Source: Fibrella arboris (GTDB taxonomy: Bacteria > Bacteroidota > Bacteroidia > Cytophagales > Spirosomataceae). From it: a stretch of DNA of 64,000 nt. A program made the translations under genes and the position numbers. The DNA lies in contig NZ_JBGGWE010000004.1 in assembly GCF_041321095.1 (NCBI RefSeq), positions 310,001-374,000 on the forward strand. The letters are read 5' to 3'. Under the pieces are notes generated by a model, which was not told where the DNA came from, searched no databases, and saw only the letters and a list, made by a program, of their open reading frames with translations. This document shows, piece by piece, positions 17,490-25,703 of this stretch (its first letter is position 1; the number at the start of each line of letters is the position of its first letter).

Positions 17490-18620
17490 ATGAGCAAACA
17501 CGGACGGATTCTGGTCGCTATGAGCGGCGGAATCGACTCTTCGCTGGCAGCGGTGATGCTCCACGAAGAAGGCTACGAGGTCATCGGAATGACCATGAAA
17601 ACCTGGGATTACGCCTCGTCGGGTGGTACAAAAAAGGAAACCGGCTGCTGTAGCCTCGACTCGATCAACGACGCCCGGAACATCTCGGTAAGCCTGGGAT
17701 TCCCCCATTATATTCTCGACATTCGGAATGAGTTCGGCGATGCCGTTATCGATCATTTTACGGGTGAATACCTCGAAGGCCGCACGCCAAACCCCTGCGT
17801 ACTGTGCAATACGCACATCAAATGGGACGCGCTGCTTCGCCGGGCCGATCGCCTCGACTGCGAGCATATTGCTACCGGTCACTACGCGCATATTCGTCAG
17901 GACCAGACCGATGGTCCCTCAAATGGCCGATATGTTATCTCGAAAGGCGTTGATACGCTGAAAGATCAGTCGTATGTGCTTTGGGGCGTATCGCAGGAAA
18001 GTCTGGCCCGCACGAAGCTACCATTGGGAAACCTTAAAAAATCGGAGATCCGGCAGATGGCCACCGATCGGGGGTTCATTGAACTCGTGACCAAGTCGGA
18101 ATCCTACGAGATTTGCTTTGTGCCGGATAACGATTACCGGGGCTTTCTAAAGCGCCGGGTGCCCACGCTGGAAGCTGAAGTAGCGGGTGGCAACTTCATC
18201 CTGGAAACAACGGGAAACGTTGTTGGCAAGCATGAGGGCTATCCGTTCTACACCATCGGCCAGCGGAAAGGGCTGGGCATTGCCTTGGGGCACCCTGTGT
18301 TTGTGACGGAAATTCGCAAAGAGACCAACGAAGTGATACTCGGTCTGGACAAAGACCTGTATCGCAACGGAATGATGGTGAGCAAGTTGAACCTCCAGAA
18401 ATACGCCAGCATCAGCGAGCCGTTACAAACCGTTACGAAAGTGCGCTACAAAGACCCAGGTACATCGGCAACGGTGGTCCAGACTGCGCCTGACCAGATC
18501 GAGGTGCGTTTCGACGAAGGCGTTTCGGCCATTGCGCCGGGGCAGGCCGCTGTTTTCTATGAAGGCAACGATGTAGTCGGTGGCGGCTGGATCATGAAAA
18601 GTTTCAACCAAAATCAATGA
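17490..18620 (+). CDS. mnmA: tRNA-specific 2-thiouridylase MnmA
   Basis: 376 residues. The PP-loop is VAMSGGIDSSLAAVML near residue 10; the first catalytic cysteine is in NPCVLCN near 95 and the second in SYEICFVPDNDYRGFL near 208. The motifs ATGHYAHI, KDQSYVLW and GQRKGLG follow in order. It transfers sulfur to U34 of tRNAs for Lys, Glu and Gln. Its length is close to the family norm. The TGA stop overlaps the start of a hairpin that fills the gap to the HMG-CoA lyase gene. Confidence 0.96.
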   Translation: MSKHGRILVAMSGGIDSSLAAVMLHEEGYEVIGMTMKTWDYASSGGTKKETGCCSLDSINDARNISVSLGFPHYILDIRNEFGDAVIDHFTGEYLEGRTPNPCVLCNTHIKWDALLRRADRLDCEHIATGHYAHIRQDQTDGPSNGRYVISKGVDTLKDQSYVLWGVSQESLARTKLPLGNLKKSEIRQMATDRGFIELVTKSESYEICFVPDNDYRGFLKRRVPTLEAEVAGGNFILETTGNVVGKHEGYPFYTIGQRKGLGIALGHPVFVTEIRKETNEVILGLDKDLYRNGMMVSKLNLQKYASISEPLQTVTKVRYKDPGTSATVVQTAPDQIEVRFDEGVSAIAPGQAAVFYEGNDVVGGGWIMKSFNQNQ

Positions 18621-18701
18621 GTGAATGAGCGAATGTTTGGCTCAAAATGATACGCTTTTGCAAAGCAACGGCCAAACATTCGCTCATTCGCTCATTCACT
18701 C
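18619..18701. repeat. Octamer-word hairpin filling the mnmA-lyase gap
   Basis: The left arm, GAGTGAATGAGCGAATG then TTTGGC (18619-18641), is mirrored at 18671-18701. The right arm has one extra copy of the 8-bp unit GAATGAGC. The hairpin starts on the last two bases of the mnmA stop codon and ends 3 bp before the next ATG, so it would fold over the translation start region of the downstream gene. Confidence 0.85.
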
Positions 18702-18704
18702 CCC

Positions 18705-19550
18705 ATGCTCCTGACTGAATGCCCGCGCGATGCCATGCAGGGGCTGACGCGCTTCATCCCCACAGCCGATAAGATCCGCTACCTGAATGCGTTGCTGCGC
18801 GTTGGGTTCGACACGCTCGATTTTGGGTCGTTCGTGTCGCCCAAAGCGGTACCCCAGATGCAGGATACGGCGGAGGTACTGGCTGGCCTGGATCTGACTA
18901 CTACCCGCAGTAAGCTGCTGGCGATAGTGGCCAATCAGCGCGGTGCCGAGCAGGCTGTTTCGTATGAGGCGATCAGGTACGTTGGTTTTCCGCTGTCGGT
19001 ATCCGAAACGTTTCAGCGGCGCAATACCAACAAATCGATTCAGGACGCACTCGATGAGGTGGCCGCGATGCAGGTACGCTGCCAACAGGCGGATAAAGAG
19101 TTGGTCGTTTATCTGTCCATGGGATTTGGCAACCCCTATGGCGACCCCTACAGTGCCGAACTGGTACTTGATTTCACGAAACAGCTGGTCGACCTGGACA
19201 TCCGGCATATCGTTCCGTCAGATACCGTTGGCACAGCTACACCGGAGGCCATCGACAGCCTGTTCGATCAGCTGGCAGACGCCTTTCCGCACCATTCGTT
19301 TGGGGTGCATCTCCACGCGCGGCCGGGCGAAGCACCCGCTAAAGTCCGGGCGGCGGTGCGCGCTGGCGTTGGTCAACTGGATGGAGCCATTGGCGGGCTG
19401 GGTGGCTGTCCGATGGCAGCCGATGTACTGACGGGAAATTTACCGACAGAAGCGATTATCGCAACGCTGGGTACGTTAGCCATTGCTATCGATCTGGACA
19501 TGGATGCCTTTGCCGAGGCCGTTCTGCTGGCCCGCACGATTCTGTGGTAA
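18705..19550 (+). CDS. Hydroxymethylglutaryl-CoA lyase-like enzyme
   Basis: 281-residue TIM-barrel enzyme of the HMGL-like family. LTECPRDAMQG at the N-terminus matches the ECPRDG metal/substrate motif; the barrel includes GFDTLDFGSFVSPKAVPQMQD and HLHARPGEA, and the cysteine loop GLGGCPMA lies near residue 232, as in HMG-CoA lyase. Role by family: cleavage of HMG-CoA to acetyl-CoA and acetoacetate in leucine breakdown. The second His-rich strand reads HLHARPGEA where HLHDTxG is usual, so some substrate divergence is possible. The start at 18705 follows the hairpin directly. Confidence 0.85.
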   Translation: MLLTECPRDAMQGLTRFIPTADKIRYLNALLRVGFDTLDFGSFVSPKAVPQMQDTAEVLAGLDLTTTRSKLLAIVANQRGAEQAVSYEAIRYVGFPLSVSETFQRRNTNKSIQDALDEVAAMQVRCQQADKELVVYLSMGFGNPYGDPYSAELVLDFTKQLVDLDIRHIVPSDTVGTATPEAIDSLFDQLADAFPHHSFGVHLHARPGEAPAKVRAAVRAGVGQLDGAIGGLGGCPMAADVLTGNLPTEAIIATLGTLAIAIDLDMDAFAEAVLLARTILW

Positions 19551-19565
19551 AACCTGGTTGCGGCC

Positions 19566-20090
19566 TTACATGAACATGGTCTGGATCTCTTCTTTTACCA
19601 CCCGCAACGCTTCGGCGGTGGGTTGACGGTCGCGCTGAATAATACGCTCAAAAATGCGCTTCGACAGGTCGATGGCTGGCGCATCGGCACGGATATCGCC
19701 GCTGGCCTGGTTGATGAGCGTTGATACGTCGTTCATGGCGTTCTGCACCTGGTCCCAGGCGTTCTGGCTCATGTACACTTGCTGAGACAGGTTATGGTTA
19801 TATTCATCACGAATGTCGCGCAGCAGGAGTTGTTGCAGTTCCAGGGCCGAATCGGCTGAGCCGCCAAGCCGCAACAGCATGTTATTGGGGCTGATCCGCT
19901 CCAGAAAAAGCACCATTCGCTCATAGGCCTGAAGCCGGATAGGGATCACATTGTCACTGTATCGCTGCTTTACTTCGTTCTGGTGGCGGGCGGCTTCGCG
20001 CTCAAGCAACAGTTTCACCGTTAAGTACATACCGTATAGTACAAGTGCCGCAGGTACAAGAAGTTTGATTAGATCGCTCAGGACGGTCAT
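19566..20090 (-). CDS. Membrane-anchored helical protein of unknown function (DUF7935-like)
   Basis: 174 residues. One N-terminal transmembrane helix (LIKLLVPAALVLYGMYLTVKLLL, about 7-29) is followed by a charged, mostly helical cytoplasmic domain (QAYERMVLFLERISPNNMLLRLG, LQQLLLRDIRDEYNHNLSQQVYMS). Proteins like this are conserved and uncharacterised in Bacteroidota. It is divergent from the HesB-like gene (56 bp gap) and convergent with the lyase gene. Confidence 0.6.
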   Translation of the reverse strand: MTVLSDLIKLLVPAALVLYGMYLTVKLLLEREAARHQNEVKQRYSDNVIPIRLQAYERMVLFLERISPNNMLLRLGGSADSALELQQLLLRDIRDEYNHNLSQQVYMSQNAWDQVQNAMNDVSTLINQASGDIRADAPAIDLSKRIFERIIQRDRQPTAEALRVVKEEIQTMFM

Positions 20091-20146
20091 TTTTTTGTAG
20101 TTTAGTCTTTAATTAACTGGCCGACACATCGTTCGCCGACGCATTT

Positions 20147-20449
20147 ATGGTTATTGCCCCTGTTCACATTCGTCCCGAAGCACGCGCCCGGATTATTGAC
20201 ACGCTAACAACGCAAAAAATTCCGGCTGAGTATGGGCTACGCGTAGGCATAAAAGGGGGCGGTTGCGGTGCATCCTGGTTACTGGGCTTCGATCTGCCTG
20301 GTCCGACTGATGAAATTTATACTATAGACGGTGTGCGGGTCATTATCGACAAACGTCATTTGCTGTATGTATTGGACACGACCATTGGATTCGAGCAGAG
20401 TGAAGCCGGCAACGGGTTTGTCGTTGATCGTGCCAGTGATACTAAATAG
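20147..20449 (+). CDS. HesB/IscA-type protein lacking the C-terminal CxC
   Basis: 100 residues with the A-type Fe-S carrier fold: LRVGIKGGGCGASWLLGFDLP contains the first conserved cysteine (near residue 42), and VRVIIDKRHLLYVLDTTIGFE matches the family's later strands. The C-terminal CGCG segment that supplies the other two cluster ligands is absent; the protein ends FVVDRASDTK. It is therefore either unable to hold a cluster in the usual way or has a different function. No suf or isc genes are adjacent. Confidence 0.75.
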   Translation: MVIAPVHIRPEARARIIDTLTTQKIPAEYGLRVGIKGGGCGASWLLGFDLPGPTDEIYTIDGVRVIIDKRHLLYVLDTTIGFEQSEAGNGFVVDRASDTK

Positions 20450-20488
20450 TGGCACGATTTTAGGTCTCACTGCCCAGTAAGCACCCGT

Positions 20489-23400
20489 TTGTCTTTACAC
20501 ACCCTTGTGATTTTTATAGAACGTCATATTTTTCTCCTCTTAGCACTGGTTGCCTGCTGTGCGGCGGCACTCTGCTATACTTTCCTGGAACACAACGCAC
20601 CGGGCGCTACTGACGAACAGTACGTTACGGCTATTCAGGAGCGAATAAAAACGGAGACGAAACAAAGTGCGGATGAGCTTAATCTGCTGGCTGGCCGGGT
20701 AGCCAATGCACCGAATTATACGTTTCATGCGCTGAATCAGAACACGCAGTATCCTTATTATATCTTCCGGAAGAAGCGCCTCATATTCTGGTCAGATAAT
20801 CGATTTATTCCCGATTACAACCGAATTGCGACCGTCAGGTATCCCAAACTGGTTGATTTTGATCAGGGTCGGTTCATTGTGAGCCGAACCAGCGCCCTGC
20901 GTAAACGGGATACGCTGGAGATATTCTCGCTGATTATGGTGTACAGGCAGTACACCACGACTAACCCTTTTTTAAAATCGGGCTATAACCCGGCACTTTT
21001 TTCGCTAGACCCCCTCACCTTAACCACGACCAAGCAGGCCGCTTACCAGAATATTTATGACGCCACTACGCCTGTCTTCCTTTTCTCGGTTACTCCGCCC
21101 AAAGTAGACCCATTCCGAAATCGGTCTACGCCGGTCAATACCGTAATTCTGGCCACGCTGGCCGTACTTTTCTTTGGCCTGTACGTTATTCGTCGACTGA
21201 GATGGGCCGCGCAGGTACGTCAGTATGAGGTAGGTTTCCTTTGGCTGGCAGGCTATCTACTCTTACTAAGGGGAGGTATGCTGTATGTTGGCGTTCCGTA
21301 CCTATTTATCGAGAACGATCTCTTCAATCCCAAATATTACGCCTCGTCGGAGCTAGCCCCTTCCCTGGGCGATCTGATGCTCAATGGCGTAGCGATTCTG
21401 ATTATAGCCTTTTACATCGTTAACAATTTTTATCGCTCCCGAACCTATAATCGGCTGATTCATCTGCCTCTCTGGGCTTGGTCGGTGCTTTCGGTGGCCC
21501 TGGTTGTTCTGAGCTATTCAGTCTATTATGCCTGTTTTAGCCAGTTAAATGCCTTGTATGAGAAATCGCAGTACACCCTCGACCTGGCCCTAGGGATTGA
21601 GTTTCCTCCGCTCAAGGTTGCCAGCCTGCTTTTTTTCATTACGCTGTCGATGATCTATTTTCTCGTACAGCACATATTCATCAGCCTGTTCATTCGGTTC
21701 AATCAACGTATTCTATACGGTATCGGGTACTTTCTGGCCGGGACCCTGCTGAGCTTTATCCTGTTTCTGACCTTTATCCACGAGCGTTTTGAACCGCTAT
21801 ACCTGCTGAACAGCGGCTATTTCCTGGCGCTCTACCTGAGCCGTTTCCCTCGTTTTCTCTACACGTTCCAGTATAAAACGTCGCTCTATTTTTTTCTGGG
21901 AAGTTTCATCTGTGCTTCCACGGCGGCTAGTGTGGTGTACCGGCAGCAAATTCGCGAAGACCTGCTGACGAAGCAGGAAGTAGGTAAAACCTTATTGGCC
22001 GAAAACGACGAGTATGGCGAATTGCTCCTCCATAAAGCGCAGTCTTCGATCAACAATGATCCAGACATCAAGCGGGTCCTTCTCACTGATACCCTGTTCG
22101 TCCGTCGGGAACGAATTCAGGAACGCATCAAGAATCTGCACCTCGATAAGTACTTTGACAAATATGATACCGAGGTTTCCTCATTTGATATTGATGGTAC
22201 CCCGCTGGATGCCAGCGAAAATGCCCCTTTCTTAAGCTGGTACGTTAAGAAATTTCAACACAAGCATTACAAGACCAAGTATTCAGACCTGTATTTTATC
22301 AATGAGGTCGGTAACCAGTTCGTGAAGGAGTATGTGGATTTTATTAACATTCAAGGACCAGACAGCACCGTAGTAGGCTATGTTGTGCTGGATCTTAAAC
22401 TCCGCAAAGAAGCCCCTACTTCGGTCTATCCTGAGTTACTGGTCAATGACAAGTTGGTTCAATCGCCCAAAATGCGGCAGTTTAGTCATGCTATTTACGA
22501 ACAGGTCCCCCACTCGCCTACGCTTCGCCTAACGCTCAATTCAGGTACGTATAACTATGAGCGGAAAATGCCTCCCAGTGTACTGAACAATCCGGAGTTG
22601 TATAAATCAGGCGTCACTAAAGAAGATTTCAGGCACCTGGGCCTCCGGGGTAGCAACGGCCGAACGCTCGTTGTCTCCTCGCCCGATTACCCCTTGGGCA
22701 GTGCCTTTGCCAATTTTTCGTTTCTGTACTTGATCCTGGTGCTTTCTGTTATCATCGTCATCATCCTTTATTCTGTACAGTATGGCTTTTCGAAGTTCAG
22801 CATCAATTACTCAACCCGCATCCAGATCTTGTTGAATCTGGCTTTTTTCCTGCCGCTTCTGCTGGTTGTCGTTATTATTCTGGGGGTTATCAGCAGCAAC
22901 TATGTCAGTAACCAGGAGGCCAACTACGTGAGTAACACCAAAAATATTGCGGCCAATTTTCAGTCTTATCTTGATGAGCACGTGCGTGGCGATCGCAGCA
23001 AAGAGGCCATGGAGCAGGAACTGGAGACCATTGCCCGCGATGCCGAAGTAGACATCAATCTGTTCGACACCGCTGGCCAATTATACAGTACTACGCGTAA
23101 GCTGATGTATGAAAGCGGGCACCTGTCGACCTACATCAATCCGTTGGCCTACATTCATATCACAGAAGACAGGGAAAATCAGTTATTGCTGAATGAGTCG
23201 TTGGGTACAAAGCAGTTCAGCACAGCCTATGCGGGCATAAAATCGTTTGGCCAGGACGGCCGGTTGATGGGTATCCTGAGTGTGCCCTATTTCGACGCCC
23301 GGCCAGAGCTTGACCGGCAACTACTGGAAGTAGTTTCCTCTGCCCTCAGCGTCTTTACGGCGTTGTTCCTGTTATTCCTGGTGCTGTCTTATTTCGCATC

Positions 23401-24268
23401 GAGTAGCATCACCAAACCGCTGCGGATCATGACGCAGAAAATTCGCCGTACCAGCCTCGACCGGCTGAATCAGACAATCGAGTGGAATTCTGACGATGAG
23501 ATTGGAGCGCTGGTGAAAGAGTATAACCGAATGCTGACCAAGCTGGAAGAAAGTAAATTCTCGCTGGCCCAAAGCGAAAAACAGTCTGCCTGGCGCGAAA
23601 TGGCTAAGCAGGTAGCCCACGAAATCAAGAACCCCCTGACGCCAATGAAACTAACGTTGCAGCAATTGCAACGCACCCTTCCAGGCACCAATCCGGTTAC
23701 TGACCGGGCGGTCAGCCGGACGCTCGACTCCTTATTGGATCAGATCGACAACATCAGTGATATCGCCACTTCTTTTTCAGACTTTGCCAATATGCCGATG
23801 CCCCAGAACGAATTGGTGGAATTGAGCTCTGTGGTTCAAAAAGCAGCCGATCTCTATGCTGACGACAAACGGGTGACCATCCGTCGACAGGTTGAAGTAG
23901 GTCCTGTCTGGATCATGGGCGATCGGCAATTGCTCATGCGAATCATGACCAACCTGATCATCAACGGAATTCAGTCTGTTCCGGTTGATGATCGGCCAGT
24001 GATCGACATTCGGCTTTTCACTACGGATGGCAACGCGAATATCGAGATTCACGACAACGGGCAGGGGATTCCCGAAGCTATTCGATCAAAAGTGTTCCTG
24101 CCCAATTTCAGTACCAAACAGGGCGGAACAGGTATTGGCCTGGCGATCTCGAAACGCGGCATTGAACACGCCGGAGGTAGTATCTGGTTTGAGACAGACA
24201 CCGAAGCCGGTACGTCGTTCTTTATTGCCTTACCACTCACCGGCCCCACAAGATCAGGCAATAACTGA
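20489..24268 (+). CDS. Large NtrY-like sensor histidine kinase
   Basis: 1259 residues with a TTG start (an in-frame GTG at 20507 is equally possible). An N-terminal TM helix, a periplasmic stretch, a block of about eight TM helices (235-500), a second large extracytoplasmic domain (500-760) and further TM helices lead to HAMP. The kinase core has H1044 in VAHEIKNPLTPMKL, an N box (NLIINGIQSV), G1 (HDNGQGIP) and G2 (GGTGIGLAISKRG). HEIKNPLTPM is typical of the NtrY group. No response regulator lies next to it, so its partner is unknown. It is roughly twice the size of usual NtrY kinases. Confidence 0.88.
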   Translation: MSLHTLVIFIERHIFLLLALVACCAAALCYTFLEHNAPGATDEQYVTAIQERIKTETKQSADELNLLAGRVANAPNYTFHALNQNTQYPYYIFRKKRLIFWSDNRFIPDYNRIATVRYPKLVDFDQGRFIVSRTSALRKRDTLEIFSLIMVYRQYTTTNPFLKSGYNPALFSLDPLTLTTTKQAAYQNIYDATTPVFLFSVTPPKVDPFRNRSTPVNTVILATLAVLFFGLYVIRRLRWAAQVRQYEVGFLWLAGYLLLLRGGMLYVGVPYLFIENDLFNPKYYASSELAPSLGDLMLNGVAILIIAFYIVNNFYRSRTYNRLIHLPLWAWSVLSVALVVLSYSVYYACFSQLNALYEKSQYTLDLALGIEFPPLKVASLLFFITLSMIYFLVQHIFISLFIRFNQRILYGIGYFLAGTLLSFILFLTFIHERFEPLYLLNSGYFLALYLSRFPRFLYTFQYKTSLYFFLGSFICASTAASVVYRQQIREDLLTKQEVGKTLLAENDEYGELLLHKAQSSINNDPDIKRVLLTDTLFVRRERIQERIKNLHLDKYFDKYDTEVSSFDIDGTPLDASENAPFLSWYVKKFQHKHYKTKYSDLYFINEVGNQFVKEYVDFINIQGPDSTVVGYVVLDLKLRKEAPTSVYPELLVNDKLVQSPKMRQFSHAIYEQVPHSPTLRLTLNSGTYNYERKMPPSVLNNPELYKSGVTKEDFRHLGLRGSNGRTLVVSSPDYPLGSAFANFSFLYLILVLSVIIVIILYSVQYGFSKFSINYSTRIQILLNLAFFLPLLLVVVIILGVISSNYVSNQEANYVSNTKNIAANFQSYLDEHVRGDRSKEAMEQELETIARDAEVDINLFDTAGQLYSTTRKLMYESGHLSTYINPLAYIHITEDRENQLLLNESLGTKQFSTAYAGIKSFGQDGRLMGILSVPYFDARPELDRQLLEVVSSALSVFTALFLLFLVLSYFASSSITKPLRIMTQKIRRTSLDRLNQTIEWNSDDEIGALVKEYNRMLTKLEESKFSLAQSEKQSAWREMAKQVAHEIKNPLTPMKLTLQQLQRTLPGTNPVTDRAVSRTLDSLLDQIDNISDIATSFSDFANMPMPQNELVELSSVVQKAADLYADDKRVTIRRQVEVGPVWIMGDRQLLMRIMTNLIINGIQSVPVDDRPVIDIRLFTTDGNANIEIHDNGQGIPEAIRSKVFLPNFSTKQGGTGIGLAISKRGIEHAGGSIWFETDTEAGTSFFIALPLTGPTRSGNN

Positions 24269-24282
24269 TGGTTTTCGGGCGG

Positions 24283-24897
24283 CTACCCGTTTCCATGGGT
24301 TCCGTACATCATCATCATGGGTTTCGGCTGGAGGTCTTCTTCCAGCACCACGTGTTTCCAGTTCTCTCCTGACCGAATTCGATTTAGCTGGGTGTGCGTA
24401 ATGCCAAACTGACGGGCAATCGTTTTCAGGCGATTCTTATCATTCCGCAGCAACTTCTTGATCATCTTCACCTTGCTCTCGGTCAGTTTGTAATTACTGG
24501 TCCGCCTGGGTATAGGACGGTTCACCACATTTGGATTGATCCGGTTATGCTCGACCATTTCTTCCTGGGTGGCCCACCGCAGGTTTTGCGCTCTGTTGTT
24601 GAGCTTGTCATGATCAATGTGAATGACGTATGTCTGATCTGGACGGGGCGCTTCTAAAAAGTACTCGGCGACCAGCTTGTGGACATACCGGTTCAGCGTT
24701 TTTCCTTTCTTTCGGATATTGAGCGACCGATACCCCTGAATGATAGAGCCTTTGATAATAGCCCCTCCGGCACCCGACTGAAAGCTACGCAGCCGGCCAA
24801 AGTTAGAGACCTGATACACAGGAGGGTTTTCAACGTCAGTGAACACAATTGGCACCCATTGCTCGTTCCAGAATGTGGCTGGCATTTTAATGGTCAT
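24283..24897 (-). CDS. NUMOD4 / HNH-type DNA-binding protein
   Basis: 204 residues. The N-terminal NUMOD4 motif (WNEQWVPIVF...YQVSNFGRLRSF) spans about 9-40. An HNH_3-like nuclease domain (RYVHKLVAEYFL, VIHIDHDKLNNRAQNLRWAT) spans 70-125, and a helix-turn-helix-like tail (KTIARQFGITHTQLNRIRSG) spans 150-180. Homologues include homing endonucleases of phages and introns, but this copy is free-standing, with no intron or phage genes near. It may cleave DNA or act as a regulator. A 36 bp palindrome lies 35 bp upstream of the start, consistent with self-regulation or a target site. Confidence 0.8.
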   Translation of the reverse strand: MTIKMPATFWNEQWVPIVFTDVENPPVYQVSNFGRLRSFQSGAGGAIIKGSIIQGYRSLNIRKKGKTLNRYVHKLVAEYFLEAPRPDQTYVIHIDHDKLNNRAQNLRWATQEEMVEHNRINPNVVNRPIPRRTSNYKLTESKVKMIKKLLRNDKNRLKTIARQFGITHTQLNRIRSGENWKHVVLEEDLQPKPMMMMYGTHGNG

Positions 24898-24931
24898 GGC
24901 TTGCGCTGTCTGTAAAGAATGAAAATATCCC

Positions 24932-24967
24932 TACTAGTTTGTTCAACTAAAGTTAAACAAACTAGTA
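24932..24967. promoter_or_regulatory. 36 bp palindromic operator-like site
   Basis: Twelve-base outer arms beginning TACTAGTTTGTT are perfectly inverted at the other end, with an inner AACT..AGTT pair; 16 of 18 base pairs match. It sits in the divergent gap between the NUMOD4/HNH gene and the CoA-binding gene, 35 bp from the former. A TAACTTTA (near -7 consensus) lies inside it on the minus strand, so a bound protein would occlude the promoter. Confidence 0.7.
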
Positions 24968-25174
24968 ACAAAGAAGTTAGGCTAGACGCACTATTTTTTA
25001 GGCATTACTTCTGCTCACTGGCCAATAAGGCAGTTCATTGACGGTTGCGTTACCCTGGTCACTGGTATATTTTGTTTGGGTCAGTATTACCATACTGTCA
25101 GAACAAGTGCCATCGCCGAACAAGAGACAACGCTAATTTGTCATTAGAAAGATAATCAATTCTTGTATATACAT

Positions 25175-25531
25175 ATGAAGACCTTAGTGATTGGAGCCAC
25201 CGAAAACACAGGCCGATATGCTAATCGGGCAGCTCGTAGTCTGTTACAGCATGGTCATGCCATCGAATTGATTGGACTGCGAGCAGGTCAGATTCAAAAC
25301 CATCCTATCCAGACTGGCTTACCTGCCTTAGCTGATGTTGATACGGTAACGATGTATGTGGGTGCACGAAACCAGGCTGGGTACGTTGATTACCTGAAAA
25401 AATTAAAGCCCCGCCGAGTGATCTTCAACCCGGGAGCCGAAAACCCGGACCTTGCCCGGCAACTTAAACAGGAAGGTATTGAACCTATCGAAGCTTGCAC
25501 GCTAGTGATGCTGTCGATAGGAAATTATTGA
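25175..25531 (+). CDS. CoA-binding domain protein (CoA_binding_2, YccU-like)
   Basis: 118 residues: MKTLVIGATENTGRYANRAA is a Rossmann-type nucleotide loop, followed by DTVTMYVGARNQ, KPRRVIFNPGAENP and IEACTLVMLSIG. All of these are hallmarks of the small stand-alone CoA-binding proteins. The function is unknown beyond probable CoA or nucleotide binding. I chose ATG 25175 over the in-frame TTG at 25163 because it gives the standard family N-terminus. It is monocistronic, with a large hairpin after the stop. Confidence 0.85.
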   Translation: MKTLVIGATENTGRYANRAARSLLQHGHAIELIGLRAGQIQNHPIQTGLPALADVDTVTMYVGARNQAGYVDYLKKLKPRRVIFNPGAENPDLARQLKQEGIEPIEACTLVMLSIGNY

Positions 25532-25564
25532 TAGCGTTTCGCGTCAATACCATAAATAATAATA

Positions 25565-25644
25565 ACCCAACAGGGCCTTAGCCAGCTTACTCATCAACAA
25601 CGTATTCCTTGTTAGTGAGTAAACTGGCTAAGGCCCTGTTGGGT
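25565..25644. terminator. Long bidirectional hairpin
   Basis: 28-nt arms (25565-25592 and 25617-25644) match with one mismatch, beginning ACCCAACAGGGCCTTAGCC, and contain an inner AACAA/TTGTT pair. It lies between the convergent CoA-binding gene and the GH10 xylanase gene. The stem is far longer than an ordinary terminator needs. Confidence 0.85.
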
Positions 25645-25703
25645 AAATCAAATGGCCTGCCTGTGACCTTTCTTACACCTGCGTCGACGCTTTGCCGTGA
25701 AAA

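Noticed and set aside
24283..24897. Insertion sequence or prophage fragment around the HNH gene
   Set aside because: No transposase, integrase, phage gene, terminal repeats or target duplication is visible nearby; flanking genes are ordinary.
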